Part shown: positions 1-13,700 of the stretch, piece by piece
How the letters are laid out: the number at the start of each line of letters is the position of its first letter
Numbering within the stretch: the stretch's first letter is position 1
Origin: Maylandia zebra
Lineage: Eukaryota; Chordata; Actinopteri; Cichliformes; Cichlidae
Direction of reading: 5' to 3'
Assembly (NCBI RefSeq): GCF_041146795.1
Contig: NC_135170.1
Span: 30,987,533 to 31,051,532, forward strand
Length of the DNA: 64,000 bases
Notes under the pieces: model-generated
What the model was told of the DNA's origin: nothing
What the model saw: only the letters and a program-made list of their open reading frames with translations
Database searches by the model: none
Translations under genes and position numbers: made by a program

Positions 1-560
1 CCAGATACATCCGCTTTCCCTCCTCTTCCCAGCTCATCTGTGGTGGCGGCGAACAACAGCGGAGCCGGGAGAGACGGAAGGCGCACACACCAATACACGC
101 TTGTACAGAGAGAGAGAGTGGAGAGAGAGCGTGAGGGAGGAGGAGGGAGAGAGGAGGGAAGACAACACTCTCCTCCCTTGCTCTCTCAAAAGCAAAGTCT
201 CTTATTGAATAGCTTTCCTCCTCCTCCTACAAACACTGCCACCTTAGCTCGCATTTGTATCTGAGCCCTTCATATTTTCATATGGCACCAACCTCAAACT
301 GAGTGATGGATGGATGCAAAACAGGAGGCTGTCAGGGAGGAAGATAGTAAACGGGAAAACAGTGGTGGCTGCTTGGCCAGGGATGGGGGGGGGGGGGGGG
401 GGGGGGTATGTCATGGGAAGTGAAGCAGAAGTAGAGACGGAGGAGTAAAGGCTGGGAGATGTAGGTTGAGGGGAGGGATAAGGACAAAAATAAAATTGGA
501 AAACTAAAAAAAGAGCAAACGAGCAAGCGTGGTCACACAGGCTGCACAGCAATGGCACAC
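1..560. other. Purine-rich, GC-richer leader-like region, no gene assigned
   Basis: The first 60 bases are GC-rich with several CpGs, followed by GA-rich tracts (about 105-165), CT-rich tracts (about 165-235) and a run of 22 G at 385-406. This composition resembles the 5' untranslated exon or promoter of a vertebrate gene more than the AT-rich DNA that follows. No conserved protein is encoded in any frame; the short open frames are low-complexity. Synteny with human 17q21.31 would place hdac5 on this side of hrob, so this could be part of its promoter or leader exon. That is inference only: no HDAC5 coding sequence is visible. Confidence 0.3.
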
Positions 561-3500
561 AGAGGAAAGTAATTTAGACGTGCAACGTCACATGAGGAAG
601 AGGGAGACACAGATGTAAAGGGAATAACAAGCACACAGAGTGTGTTTGCCGTGTGGAATGCAACATTTAAATCACGAGCTTGTAATTCATAAGGAGTCTG
701 ATCTTTCTCAGAATGAAGCGAGAGCGAGAAAACAGCGAGTTTTGTGAGGCAACATAAGGAGACAGGAGCAGCAAAGTGGTGAGGAGAGAATAACACGAGG
801 GTGTTAAAGGTGGTAAAAGAGGAACGAGAACGCCTGTGTGTGTATTTGGACTGACTGGAAACAGGTTGTCAGAATGATCCCTAAAAATATATACGAATTT
901 CACCTCCAACTGAATAAGAAATTGGACAGCTGGAGAGGAAAATATATCAGTTTGACACATTTTATTCAATTGGAACCGCTAATACATGAGCTAATATTTG
1001 TCTTTAACTTAAATCCACAATAAACTGATTACTCCTTAGGTTAGAAACTTAGACTTTAATAAATACAAAAGCAGTCTTTTGCACCAGGGAAGCTTTTACA
1101 TCACTAAATCAAATTCAAATAAAAATATGTTAAAACTACAAGAAGAAATAAATGGAAAATATTGTTACAATTTTACCTAACATGTTAATCAGAGGTTATC
1201 AGGATTCTGACAGGTTGGCAGGCTGAATTACACAGTAGGCCATCTTGCACAAACATGTTACATTTACCATGTTATTGAAAAGATTAGCTGGGACATCAAC
1301 ATAACACACAGAGCAACTGATACTGGATGCATTACACCTGCTGAATCTGACAGTACACTAATACTCTTATTCTTTTAGTCCTTATTCTGGTCCTCGTGTC
1401 TGTATGCCAGCTCCCAAGCACTTCAAGTTTCTTAAAACATGCACACACAACAATAAAGAAAAATGTATACTAGACAACCGCCATCTCATCAAACTTAGAC
1501 TCACTAATAAACACCAACAAGCAGACACAGCTGATACTTGATTTGACAATTCCAGAATAGTACAGAATGAGAACTAAGGAGTGATTTAGGTGAAGTCAGT
1601 GACAAACTTTAAAACTTTAGGATCCCTCTTGGTGAAATCCCAACATGCTGTCAGCTGAGAAGCTCATTTTCTAAAATTACCGGGCAATTACAGCATACCC
1701 CTAATCAAGTGATTAAAAAGTAATGAGCAGCCCAAATGAAACAGCCACTCATAAAACTATGTGTCGGTGCCTGGAGCACAAACCTCTTCACTATTTCTAA
1801 AGATACGGTTTGATATTTAATCAAAGGTACATCAAGTGCCAAACATTTTTAACCATGTGAAGTTACTAATGATAATTCATGCATTTTTAAACTCCTGCCA
1901 TTATAATTAGCCTAACTTCCTACCTGTATGCTTGTTTTCTAAGGCACATCAACAGGTTGATATGCTGCTGCACATCCTGTTCAACCTATTTAACAAATGA
2001 TTAATTTTTATTAAATGTATTACACTTTTATTTCAGTTGAACATTTCTCAAGACATTAATACCCTATTAAAAATTTGGTGCATTGGCTAGCCCGCGGCTA
2101 ATCTCAGCTCATGCAACAGATGAGGTTTTAACTCCTCCCCCTTCGTACTCTTTTAAACAAGTTCATCATTTTAGCCAGGGCTCCTTCTGTTTGTTTATAG
2201 GATATAGAGAATGTTCTAATATTAAGATTATATTTATTTTTCTAACCACAATATTAAAGAATACAGACCAGCTCAGCAGCTTGTGTTGTCTTCTGGACCG
2301 ACTGTACACTTTCACCTTTAAAACAAAGATGGCGACCGGAAATTAACTACTTCTGCCCGGATTTCACAACAAAATAAGTTGATGACCACTTAAAAAAAAC
2401 CCATGTATAGATAACCTATTATACCAACAAAACCAACCTAGCTCCTGTAAGGACAATGTAATATCTTTTATTTCTTTGTTTAACCAAACCAGAGAGAAAT
2501 TTTGGGGGAATGGTTGCTTGTTTAGCTTCTACTTCACAGGGATATAATAAGTCAGTAGCTTATTGTATAACCAAGGGAAAAAAAAAACAGACTCCAGTAC
2601 TATCTAATATAAAAATTTAAGTTGTGCCTAAGGCACAAAGTGGGTTTGTATCTCCAGCAGTTATTTGATCTACAAAGAAAGTCACAACACAATGTTGTTG
2701 TTTTTTTACTCTTTCTACTTTTTATTTGCCATTTAAGAAAACATGTTTGATATTGTCCTGTACCTATGCCATCACTTTGCCCTTTCACACTTATTTCAGC
2801 AATTAGCAACAACACACAAATCCTAATCCCACAGAAGTTGAAAGATTAGGTTATTTTAGTGTTATCTTTCTGACAAGCACACACTCCGAAGCGCACTCAA
2901 AGCCTACACCCACACACACTGTCAGTTGATCACAGTCTTTCTCCGAAATGTGGTCTCAGACAGCTGCAGGGTTTGCTGGTTTCTTAACAACTTAATTAAG
3001 CAAATCTCCCCTTTTTTCACTGAGGTAATGAGCATGGTTTTACAGGGATTAAACAGTCTCCAGGGTTGAAAATAAGGCTTTATGTGTTAGCAATCTTATC
3101 TTCCTTTATCCATCCAGCCAACTTTCCATGCACAGGATTAGTGAAGGCAGGAGGATTGTTAGCATTGCCATAAATTTCTCTTTTTTTTTTAATTTGCGTG
3201 GCATTAATGCTAAAAAGCTTAGTGCAACATTCTGAAATGAGTCTGTTTATTATTATTTTTTCTGTCATTGGGAAAAGGCATAATATGCTACTTGACTTGG
3301 ATTAACACCGACAGCCGGTGATCAGTCACACATTTAGAAGTGCCAGGGAAAAGATGCACCTGCATATGAGTGATAAATAAATGGAAAGGGCAAAAATTAG
3401 TCTTGGTGCAGCTGCTATCTTGTCATTGATTTATCAACTACACTACACATGCATAAGATTTTTTGCTATTTTCATAATGTCTATCGCCATAAAACACATA

Positions 3501-6000
3501 TGATTCTTATTATCAAATCAGTGGTTCCCTATGCTCCATGTATCTGTTTGACTGGATTGAACTTTTGTTATTATTATTAGTCTTCAATCTAATGGCCTTT
3601 CTTTGAGGACCTCTATAACAGTAGTGAACAGGATACTCATGGGCTATTTTCCCATCATTTCAAATATCGTGCGGCATGAAAGATGGAAAATTATATTTCA
3701 AAAAAAGACAGTGGGATTTTTCCAGATTTTCTCACAGAGTTAACACTACTTTACATCAGACATGAGAAAATTTTCTTTTCTGCTGGGATACCAAATCAGA
3801 GCAAATCACAGACAGAAAAGAAAGAAAAATCTTTTTTTAATTTTTTGCGTCACTAGGCAGTTCGTGTACTCTATGAATGATGAGACTGAAAGAGTAATTA
3901 CACTTTGACTATCTTAATGGATTATGAAAAATAATAAGCTCTTACCAGGAGATAATTAGGATGTGTACAGTAAGTACCAGACTTGGCAAGACTGGGCACA
4001 GCTGATTATTACCTCTGGCAAGAGGCGATTGAAGTAGAAGGGCAAATTATTCCAGTATCTGAGCAATAGCGGCAGTCTGGCTCAAACCATAAACCCCCTC
4101 CCTGTTCCCCATTTGTGAAGATCTTAATTGGTAGATGTGCAGATTAGGAAAAGTGCAGCTCCTCCTGCACATACACAGAAAGACCGACAGTTTCAAAGTT
4201 CCCCTCCAAACAGGAGTTTTATCATCAAGGCTCTTAACTGGGTGTTGGATGCTTGTTTGTTCTCATAAGCACATGAACTGGGTTAATGACGTCCACTAGG
4301 ACCTGCCAAGGAGGCAGTGCAATGCAATCCTTGCTGCTATCTGTGCAGATACTTTATATCATATGCAATATATATGGAGCTACTGCAGTGGACCTCAAAA
4401 TGTATTTTTTTTTTTTTCTTGGATTGCTTTTCACTTGTGACGACTTATCCCTGAATATGTAAGAAGAGCATTTACATCCCTGGATTGGTTCATTTTAAGT
4501 GCTTTCCGAGAAGCTATAATTTTACAGGGGAAAAAAAGGAAACTTTTTTTTTTAAGTTAACCACAGCAAGGACCTATTCATAGACAGGCATCCATTACGT
4601 TTAACCAGATCGGTCTCTACAAGAAGAAGAAAAAGCTACTTCTGCTACAAAGAATTATTAAGGTTTTAAAATAATACAAAAGAAGGACTTCTAGTCCCTT
4701 CAGTCTTTTGCCATAGGTATCGTGTCCCTCAGATTTATGGTAAGGAGGAAAAAAACCTTCTTGAAGAAGTCTCCAGTCTACAGGGGTAATCAGTGTCTGG
4801 GAAACTGGCTGAATACGTTACATGTTGTTTTATTATACCAGAGATTTGCCGGGTACACTTTCAGAGGATCACAGATCATGTCAGATGGACTAAACCCACC
4901 TGTGATTCTTAGAGTACATGTGACTTTTCAAAATCCATTTGTGTGATCAATGTCTATAGAAGCTGGACCAAAACGAGAAAAGATAATAAACCTTAAAGGA
5001 TAAAGTAAGGCTAATCTAAAATCCCTTTTCAGCAAGCTTGAGGCTAGATTATAATGGCAGGTCAACTATTTCAATGCCAGCATTTGTTTGCTTTTTTTTT
5101 TTTTTAACCAGACTGCACTCCTGTGGTCTTAGCATATAGAGTTAAAGGACAGACTTATTCAGTCTTTTACACCTCCACATTATGTGTCCATACGCCTGTT
5201 TTCTCACGGACTCGCATGGATAGCTCGTGATTCATCTGCTGTAGTAGCAGACCTTGCATTTCACTATGGTGCCATTTTCCTTTTTGCACCTACTCTCTGT
5301 GCTGTCGCCATCGCTAGAGTTCACTAGCTGAGAACAACCTGATGTGCCTTGCTTTAGTCCAATCTGTTATGTTACTTATTCCACTGATCTTATGCTGAGT
5401 TTTGCCCTGCTCGAAACTAACGTGGAAGCCACACAGCCGCTCCTGCTCTGTACACTATATATGCATCTATTGTTGTCTGAAAAAACTGAATGTTTCCTTA
5501 ATGTAAATTAATAATTGTACTTCGAGTTTACCAGTTTAATTTCTTGTAGATTTAAATGACAAAAACAGTTACGTTTCTCTTCGTTAAGCCCACTCAGTTA
5601 GCTCTACAAGAAACCACTCGAAATACACAAGGCCCTCACATCCCTCTACCAGTGCGTAATTTAAAAGCAGATTTGTGCATTTCCACTACAAAACATTGGT
5701 AGTACCAAAAAACTGACCCTGGGAAAGTGCCATATCATTGCTAGGACCTACGTTGAAAGCACTGATGGTGGCTGTAGAAAAGGCTAGTGTACCAGATTCA
5801 CAAATTTGCAACCCACACATTCGGTCCTATTAAACCCACGTGCAGTGGACTGGTTCTCAAAAAGTAGCCTGGCAGCTATAGTTCTTTGAATGGGTAGCAT
5901 AAACACACAGTACAGTGTATAAACTGCCTTACAGTAATAGTATGCAGGTTGTAGAGAATATCACTGCGAAGGTGAAGTCTTAGTACTCACATGTCACACT
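561..6000. other. AT-rich non-coding stretch
   Basis: I see no conserved coding exon, RNA gene or recognisable transposon here. Open frames are short, and none resembles a known family or is flanked by convincing splice sites. One isolated promoter-like motif lies at 2326-2341 (a YY1-type AAGATGGCG followed by an ETS-type CCGGAA). Homopolymer A and T runs are frequent. The stretch is probably intergenic or intronic DNA of a gene to the left. Confidence 0.5.
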
Positions 6001-6009
6001 GTTACTAAT

Positions 6010-6400
6010 TCAGTTGCACTGGCTCCCCATTAACTTCAGATTTCACTTTAAGATTCTGATTTTGACTTTCAGAGCTCTGCATGGAGAAGCACCAGCATAC
6101 ACGAGTGAACTCTTACATGCATACATCTCCAGATCATCCCAGAGGCCATGTAATCAGGGGCTGCTGGCTATGCATCATATAAGCCTGAGAACTAAAGCAA
6201 AGAGTTTTGCAACAGTGGCCCAGACTCTGCAACTCTCTCCCCCACAGAGCCCCGAGCTCTGTGGACTGATCTCTTAGATATCAGCTAAAACCTCATCTTT
6301 TTAAACGTGCTTTTGCAGAACTTTCTGGCATTTTTGTCATGAAGCGCTTTGTGCTGCTGATCTTAAAGACCCTAAATGAAATTTGACTTACTCAAATATG
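6010..6400 (+). mobile_element. LINE 3' fragment (L2/Rex1-like reverse transcriptase C-terminus)
   Basis: The + strand frame from 6014 encodes a peptide with LHWLPINFRFHFKILILTF followed by RALHGEAPAYTSELL. This matches the conserved segment near the end of the reverse transcriptase ORF in L2/CR1/Rex1-type LINEs (usually LHWLPV..RI.FKILLL..KAL.G.AP.YL.ELL). Downstream comes a C-terminal tail and a short 3' region with GAAGCGCTTTGTGCTGC, similar to the 3' ends of such elements. No endonuclease or catalytic YxDD core is present, so this is a 5'-truncated dead copy, which is normal for LINEs. The exact clade is uncertain. Confidence 0.7.
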
Positions 6401-7700
6401 CTTATTTACATTTAAATGAATCAATGGGTTTTATATTTTTAGTGGTGACTGAGTTTTCAAACTGAGTTTAAGGGTTTTAGATCAATACTCAGCAATGGCA
6501 ATATAACAATTTAAAAGCAAAAAGCTGAACAGTATGATTACTTTCTAGAAAGGACACTGTTTATTCTGGATGAGCCGCTGATCACACTCTCAAACCTGCC
6601 TTATAAAGTCAGTATAAATGAATCGAAGGAGGACATCACGTCTGGATAGAAACATCAGTTAATCCATAAGGGCAGTGACAGGCTACAATGTAATCAGCCT
6701 TACATTTACACTGAAAATCATTACTCTCTCCTCTCATTTACTGGCCCATTACAAATCCAACGTGCAGAAACAGAGTGCAAACAGATCATGTGTAACTGTC
6801 CAAATACTTAGACTGCACTGTAAATGTACTTATTTAAGCCACACGGCTAAGTTGAAAAACTGCAAATACAACCCATTTCATCATCCCTGTTCTCTCTCTC
6901 CCTCTCGCTTTTCAACTTAAACCAGGCAATTTGAGCAGCTGCATCATACTCAAAATGAGAACGAGGATGAGGATTAACCTGAATCTGTTATACTCAGGCA
7001 GGAGTGCTGAAGAAGTCTGGATCTGAGGAGGAGATGTCGGGAAAGCCACCATATTAGCCTGTTAGTCACAGTACGACTCCACCCTGATGCACTGCACAGT
7101 TGGGTAAACACTGCTTAGGTCAGGAAACCACATGGGACTCAGACTACCTCTCGCAATCCCAAGCCAAAAACCTCTGATACACCTCTTAATGCACCGTAAA
7201 CAAGCAGCGTAAAAAAAAATCATCCAGTCCACTTTGAAACTGAAAACTAACTGGAAAACAGCCGCAGCCTCACCTTGGTTTCATTTTGCATAATTAGTAA
7301 ATCAATGCTGTGTAGATTAGTCTTCCATTTCAAGGTCAGTGGAGCAGGTACAATGAATAAGAATGAAACAAAAAGGGAAACATCTCTAATACGCACATAG
7401 AAGAGGCTCAAAGTCGCTACAAGAACACAGGATGTGTAGATGAAATCAAAAGAGGCAGATTTTTGGAACTAACGAGCAACTTATCAATTATCGGTGATAC
7501 AAAGCATCGGCACACTTACAACAAATTAATTCAAGACTATTCTCTGTTTGTATTTATAAACAGATCTGAAACAGTTTTGAGTAAACAACATGTACATCGT
7601 TTCACCAGTATTTCGGTGTTTAGAAGGTGACTCAAAAGGAAAATGAGGGTAGAAGTGCAAGGTGAGTCAGTCATAATGCAAGTCCTGGGAGACAGTCTGT
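6401..7700. other. Non-coding interval, probably includes the hrob 3' UTR
   Basis: There are no coding exons. The part nearest 7722 should be the 3' untranslated region of hrob, which is transcribed leftwards. I could not identify a clear AATAAA (TTTATT on the + strand) close to the stop codon, so the 3' end is not defined. Confidence 0.4.
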
Positions 7701-7722
7701 AAAGTTTCATGTGAAGTTTCCA

Positions 7723-10700
7723 TCATAGGCTGCAGGCATCCTCGGGCAATTCTCCCAGCAGTTCATCCAGGTCATCATCTGTGCAACAAACACACAGGTC
7801 AGCACATGAGACAGTATTTTAATGCCTCAGACATTTGATTAAACAAAAACAAAACAGCAATGATTGCAATTTTTCAACTACAATCATCAGGGGTTAGTTA
7901 TTAAGTAAAAAACACACATGGTACTGGTTTTATCTTGTAATGCTCTAATACTCAGTTGGATGAAAAACAAAGCAATGCATTTTTTATTAGGTGCTGCTGC
8001 AAATGCAAAATGCAAAGAGTGATTTGATGGTGATGCCAGATCAAAGGCCATGACGGCATCATAACGGATTTGTAGAATAAACAGTTTGAATATAGCATTT
8101 TAATCCAGTTTTCCTGCTCGCATGCATCGAGGCAGTGAGCTGCTGTGACCACTGGAAGCAATTCAGTTTGTTCTTTCAACACGTGGGCGGGAGGAGCTGG
8201 AGCTCAAACAGCACCCCCTGTGACCACTGGATGTCATTGCTATTATTGGTTTTTAGACTGCGCTCCAGAATTTTAGACCATAGCTAGATGTTGATCAGCC
8301 TAAGATGCTAACATTTCACATTTCTGCATGGAAATTCTCAGCTGTGGATTTCTTAGGATTTGTCCTCCAAAGACAGTCACTGTGTTTGTCATTTAGGCAA
8401 ATTGAGGTAAAATTCTGGGACTAAGAATCCTAAACATGGCTTGCCTTTTTGCATCATATCATTTTTAGATATGAGATAAATATTTGCTCATCAGACAAAA
8501 AAACAAAAAACAAAACAAAAACAGTTTAAAAACAAATCAGGCTATGACTGATAGGGTTTCAGAATTGCAGTCAAATGCCAATGACCAAACATCATTAATG
8601 TTTTATTCGGAAAATAACTCCTTATATTTCAGAGCGACAGCAGGCGAGCTCACGATGTGAGAAGAATTCATCTCTCTTCTGCTTCTCTACAAGTGTTGCT
8701 TGTACTAAGCTCTTTTCTCCCTGTCTGCAAGTGTTACTGCATGTGCCCCACCTGCATCCCAGCTTGGCTCCTGTGGTGCTGTGCTCCCACCACGCTCCAG
8801 GGAGCCTCTGCCACTGTCTACAGGGGCTCGAGGGTCTCCCTCTGTGTGTCTTTCCCAATCTTTTCCCTCGTCATCCTCTTCATCAAACATCAGCTGCATG
8901 CAGGAAACTGGCTCCTGAAGGACACCGGGAGACTGAGTGGGTGACAGCAACATCGGCTCCTAGAAAAGAATGAATATGTTTCAAAGGGACTGATGACAGG
9001 TTGACAGGACATATATCTAAAAAGAAAAAAAGTAAATATGTTTTTGTATTTCTTGGAATGTAGACGTGCTAATCTTATTTTCAGCAGCAGCCATCCTGCT
9101 CACCAGGACCAGAGGGGGAAGCTGAGTGGAGGTCAGACTGACTCCATCAGCAGCGTAGATCCTCAGCAGGTTATTGGAAGTTACATTCAGGTAATGGTTA
9201 CGATGGGAGGGGGAAAACACACCCACCTGTTCACAGAAGTAAGAAACTGATTTGTAACCACTGTATAACTCAGATACAACACTATAGTTATACGATTGTG
9301 GGCGGTATGCCTTACTTGTTTGAGCAGCAGCACAGCCCCGACCTTAAGCTCCTCTGCTCTGTCCTCTAAAAGACGCCGATGAATAGTTCCCTGAATCTCC
9401 CCTTCAGTCCAAAGCATTATAAAGAAGTACAAAAAACATTTAAACACACACAACTACTCATAACTTCTCACAAAAGATACATTTTAGCTGCATAAACACA
9501 TCCTCACTTTTTCACTTTCCTTCTTGAATACAAATGTTTTTATCCATAATCTGCATTTTATGATCAAAATGTATGAAACGCTTCATTATTTACCTTCTTT
9601 TTTTATTAATCTAGCAATAATTTTTTTTATTTTCTGGACAGGCAACCACCAAAAAGTCTGATAATTCAATGAAATGGCATGAAAGCTCTCACTTTAATGT
9701 GCATGTGAGTGTGCACATTTGCACAAGATAAGAAGAAAACATGGAGAATTCACAAAAAGATACCAGTCAGAATTTCTTTTCCTTCTATTCACATTTGATT
9801 AGAAGACAAACTGACCCCCAAACAGCATAAAGGTAAAGATGAAAGATTCCTTTTAATCTGCTGCTACCAGATTATATAATACCCAAAGGAGTATTACTCC
9901 AAGGGAAATTCAACACAGCCAGGCTTTCTTTGCTGTAGCTGGCTCAACAAAACCTAAAACCTTTCACTGTTACGCCAGGCTTTCTGCTTCCCGCCCTGTG
10001 TGACGCTCTCATAAAACCGGGCATTACATACATCACGACTCTTATCCACAAAACGATCCCTATGAGCGTCCCTACTACAATCAGAGAGCTTATCAGGTGA
10101 TGATAAATAGATAAAGAACATTAAAAAAAAATAACAGTAAAATGCAACACTGTTGCAGTTAAGATGATACTGAAGACCAGAGATTTAGCACCAGGTAAAA
10201 ATAAATATAATTCTAATAGTGGCCGTTCCAGCAGTGTTAAAGAAACTCGACAGCAGATTAACGAATACAGTCTTGTGAGAATTTAATGCACAATTAGCGT
10301 TTCATTCAATGGTTTTACTAAGGTGCAACTTAACAATGTGCACATATAAAACATCTTTGGAAAGCAGAGAATCTATAATGCGCTTAAAACAGGCTGTAAA
10401 TAAAACAATCAGTGAAAACACTGCACTTGTACTCAATTTTAAAGTGAAACTTGGAACATAACCGGCTCCTGAGCAGTTTGTGTGTTCAGCAGTAATTCAG
10501 ACAGGTAAAAAGTATCTTGAGCCACAGGAAACTCCGTAAACCCCTCAAGTGATCCAAATTTGCAGGATTTATGAATACTCTGCTTGCCAACTCGACCAGC
10601 TCTGCCAACTCTGAAACCTTGACCCAGCAATCATTAGCTACGAGCTCCAGCTGCCTAGCACTGAAAGTTAAAATAATTCATGCCGACAAAGCAGGAGAAG

Positions 10701-13700
10701 GCTCCAAAATGACAGCAAAGTGTATTCATTTAGCCGTTTCTTCAGTTCATAAAGAGCCAGCAGTTAATAGATCAAGGTCAAGTTGATGTTAATTACAAGA
10801 AATTCATATCAAAATCACCATGTGACACCAAAAGACCTTGGGGAAGACACAGCAGACTCCTTTGTCTGAAAAATAGTTGAAATTTTGCAAATGAACATCT
10901 AAAAGCATTTTAGATGTTCATTTGGTTCATTTAGGAACCAAAAATTTGACTAATGAAGTTGAAACGAGGCGTAGAAAGGGTGGGTGCAGCAGCGAGTAGC
11001 ACTTGGAAAAGTTTCCTTAGCAAAAGCAAGACTGGATTATACTCATTACCAGCAAAATCTGAAGACAAAAAATATCATAATCTCTGTAAAAAACAAACAA
11101 AACTCAGGACAAAAACAGACAATCATAAGCACAGATGCCTTCTGCAGTAGCAACAGAGAGAAAGGTCTCTACCAAAAGTCTCTCCATGCCGTGATGCACA
11201 CCAAAGGACATTATTAAGAGTCGACCATCTAGGATGCCCCATAATTTGCTTTGGGCCTTTTTTTGGCCATTTTGAAACTAAAACAGGAAACTGAGTGTGA
11301 AATTTAAAAAAATAAAAAATAAATGTAAATAAATAAATGGAAGAATCAGGTCACATTTTACATGCCTAGCTATTCACAGTAACCCAAAGTTTTGCAAGCC
11401 AATCCACATTTCTAACAATGTAGGAAAGCTTTTTCCACACTTTGTGATGTGATTATTCCGGGTAAATATTCAAACCCAAGAGGATTCAAATATTCACGTT
11501 TGACGGAAATTTCCAAAAGAAACCAGAGACAGCAGCATTTTGCACACATTTCCATAAACTCTCTGACATATTTAGTGTAACGGTTTGGGCAAAAAAACAA
11601 AATCAAAAACACAACAGGAAAGCCAAAAAAAAAAAAAGAATATGAACAGTGTGTCACTCTGAATAAATCCGAGATTGTATTGAGAGCTTCAGAACAAGCC
11701 TGGAATAAAAACCTTTTAACACCACAGCTTCCTTCTTCAAACTCATAAGAATAAAACTGCATGTTTATTAGACAGCTAAGCTGCATCTAAAGATCCTCAT
11801 CAGCATCTCCCAGATATGGTTCTTCTGTTTTCATACAAATATAAAAATATCAGAAAATAGTGAAAAACTTTCCTGAAGCTCAGAATGACACCTAAATCCA
11901 CAGCAGACTCTGCTGTCAAGAACGTGATCTAAAGATCCGTGTTTCCGTTTTTTTCCACCACCAGACTGCTGTCATACGCACCGAGTCGTGTTTATGTACA
12001 CATTAGGAATATTTTACCCATTTTAAACTGCAAAAAGTCCACAAATGGAGGCTCGAGGGATCGGCAGCGACATGAAAGAGTTCATCACTCACCAGAAGCA
12101 AGTGTTTGAATCCCCATTTTTCATACTTATACATACACACACATTATGATGAAAGCCCAAAATTTTTTGTTAATGATAAATGATTAAGATACTAATATGT
12201 TGATTAATTTCTCCTCAGCTTGTTTTTTTTCCCCCAGCACTAGTGGATGTTAAGCGTGCGCTGTTAGCAGCTTCTCAGATAACACTGTCTGCTGGGTAAA
12301 AAGCAAAGAACCTTCCAGCAGGTCAGGGTCACATGACTAAGCAAACAGTTTCTTGTGGTGTCAGAAGCACTTAATACCCGCCCACTACTGATGCCAATCT
12401 GTGGCAATTGAATCACTAATAAGCACTTAAGTCCGGTGTTGAGAGCAACATCCACTCCTGAGTGATGATAATCAGTTCACCTCATGTGGCTGCTCTCTGG
12501 GGGCCATGGCAACCGACTCAGCTTAGAGGTGCAGCAGACAAAAGTGGGGGGAAAGGTTTAAGAAAGAGCGGGAGAGGAAACGAGCGGTGGGAAGAAAGAG
12601 GCGTCCTGCTGTTTGGGCAAGACGGGGTGTGTGTACATGTGTGTATGTGTGCACGCAATCAAGCGTGTTACAATAGCTGAACTTTGCTCTCGTACCTCGT
12701 GGAGCTCAATCAGGCGAGCTCCCAGTGAGCAAATGTCAAATGTGCAGGAAAAAGCTCGCAGCTCCTCTGCTCCCATGGTTCAGCACTAGTTAACACGCTT
12801 TCCTCTTTCTTTTCCCTACCGAAGTTTTCTTTGAGGCTCTACTAGAGTCGAGCATTGTAATCGACTCACAATGAATCATCATATTTATTTTAAGACTGAG
12901 TGTGTCTGGGTTTGTCTGTTACCTGTCGGGTCCTTAAACACTGCCTTGGCATCAGCATGCGTGTGGACGATGCTCTTCAGAAGCACAGCCATGTTTGGAA
13001 CTTTATTTCTGACCAGCTGTTTCAGCGCAGCCTAACAAGAAGAGGGAAAATACACACACAGACACACACACACACACGATAACTTTTGCTAACAATATTT
13101 CTAAATAATTCATGGATTAACAGATTAAATATAACAAAGTTGATCATTCATCTTTTTAGTAATGGTTCAAGCAAAAATATCTAATTCTTTCTTGTAAAAT
13201 GGGTCTGAAGCATTTCTATGTTGAATACAGTAGAAAACAGAACTCGATTTAGTGTTAAGGAAAACATGGAAGCTAAATAATTCAGCTGAGGATTGTGTGA
13301 TGACAGTCTGATTTCATGGCACACATTTTACTCACATATATATTTAATGTTAGTATTATAAGAAAATAACCGAATCAACTGTTTGCTTGTTTTTAATTGT
13401 GTAAACACATGTTCTGTGCTCCAATTGGATACTGAATTTTAATAACTCTTGTGTGCAACTTCAGATTTTTTTTCTAAATCTTCAAATTTAAGCTCTAAAT
13501 CTATCAGCACATCAGGGATAATGGGCTTTTCACATAAGAGCCTACCACCTGCACTATTTATTACATTTTCGATGGGAAGAGCCGGAGGACCGGAGGTCTA
13601 GCTGGGCTGATTGGCTGGTAGTACAGTGGGCAAGTGCAAGCCCAGACAACTGCTGGCTGTGCACACAAATCAAGAATACGCTCGTCTCCCACAAAGATAA

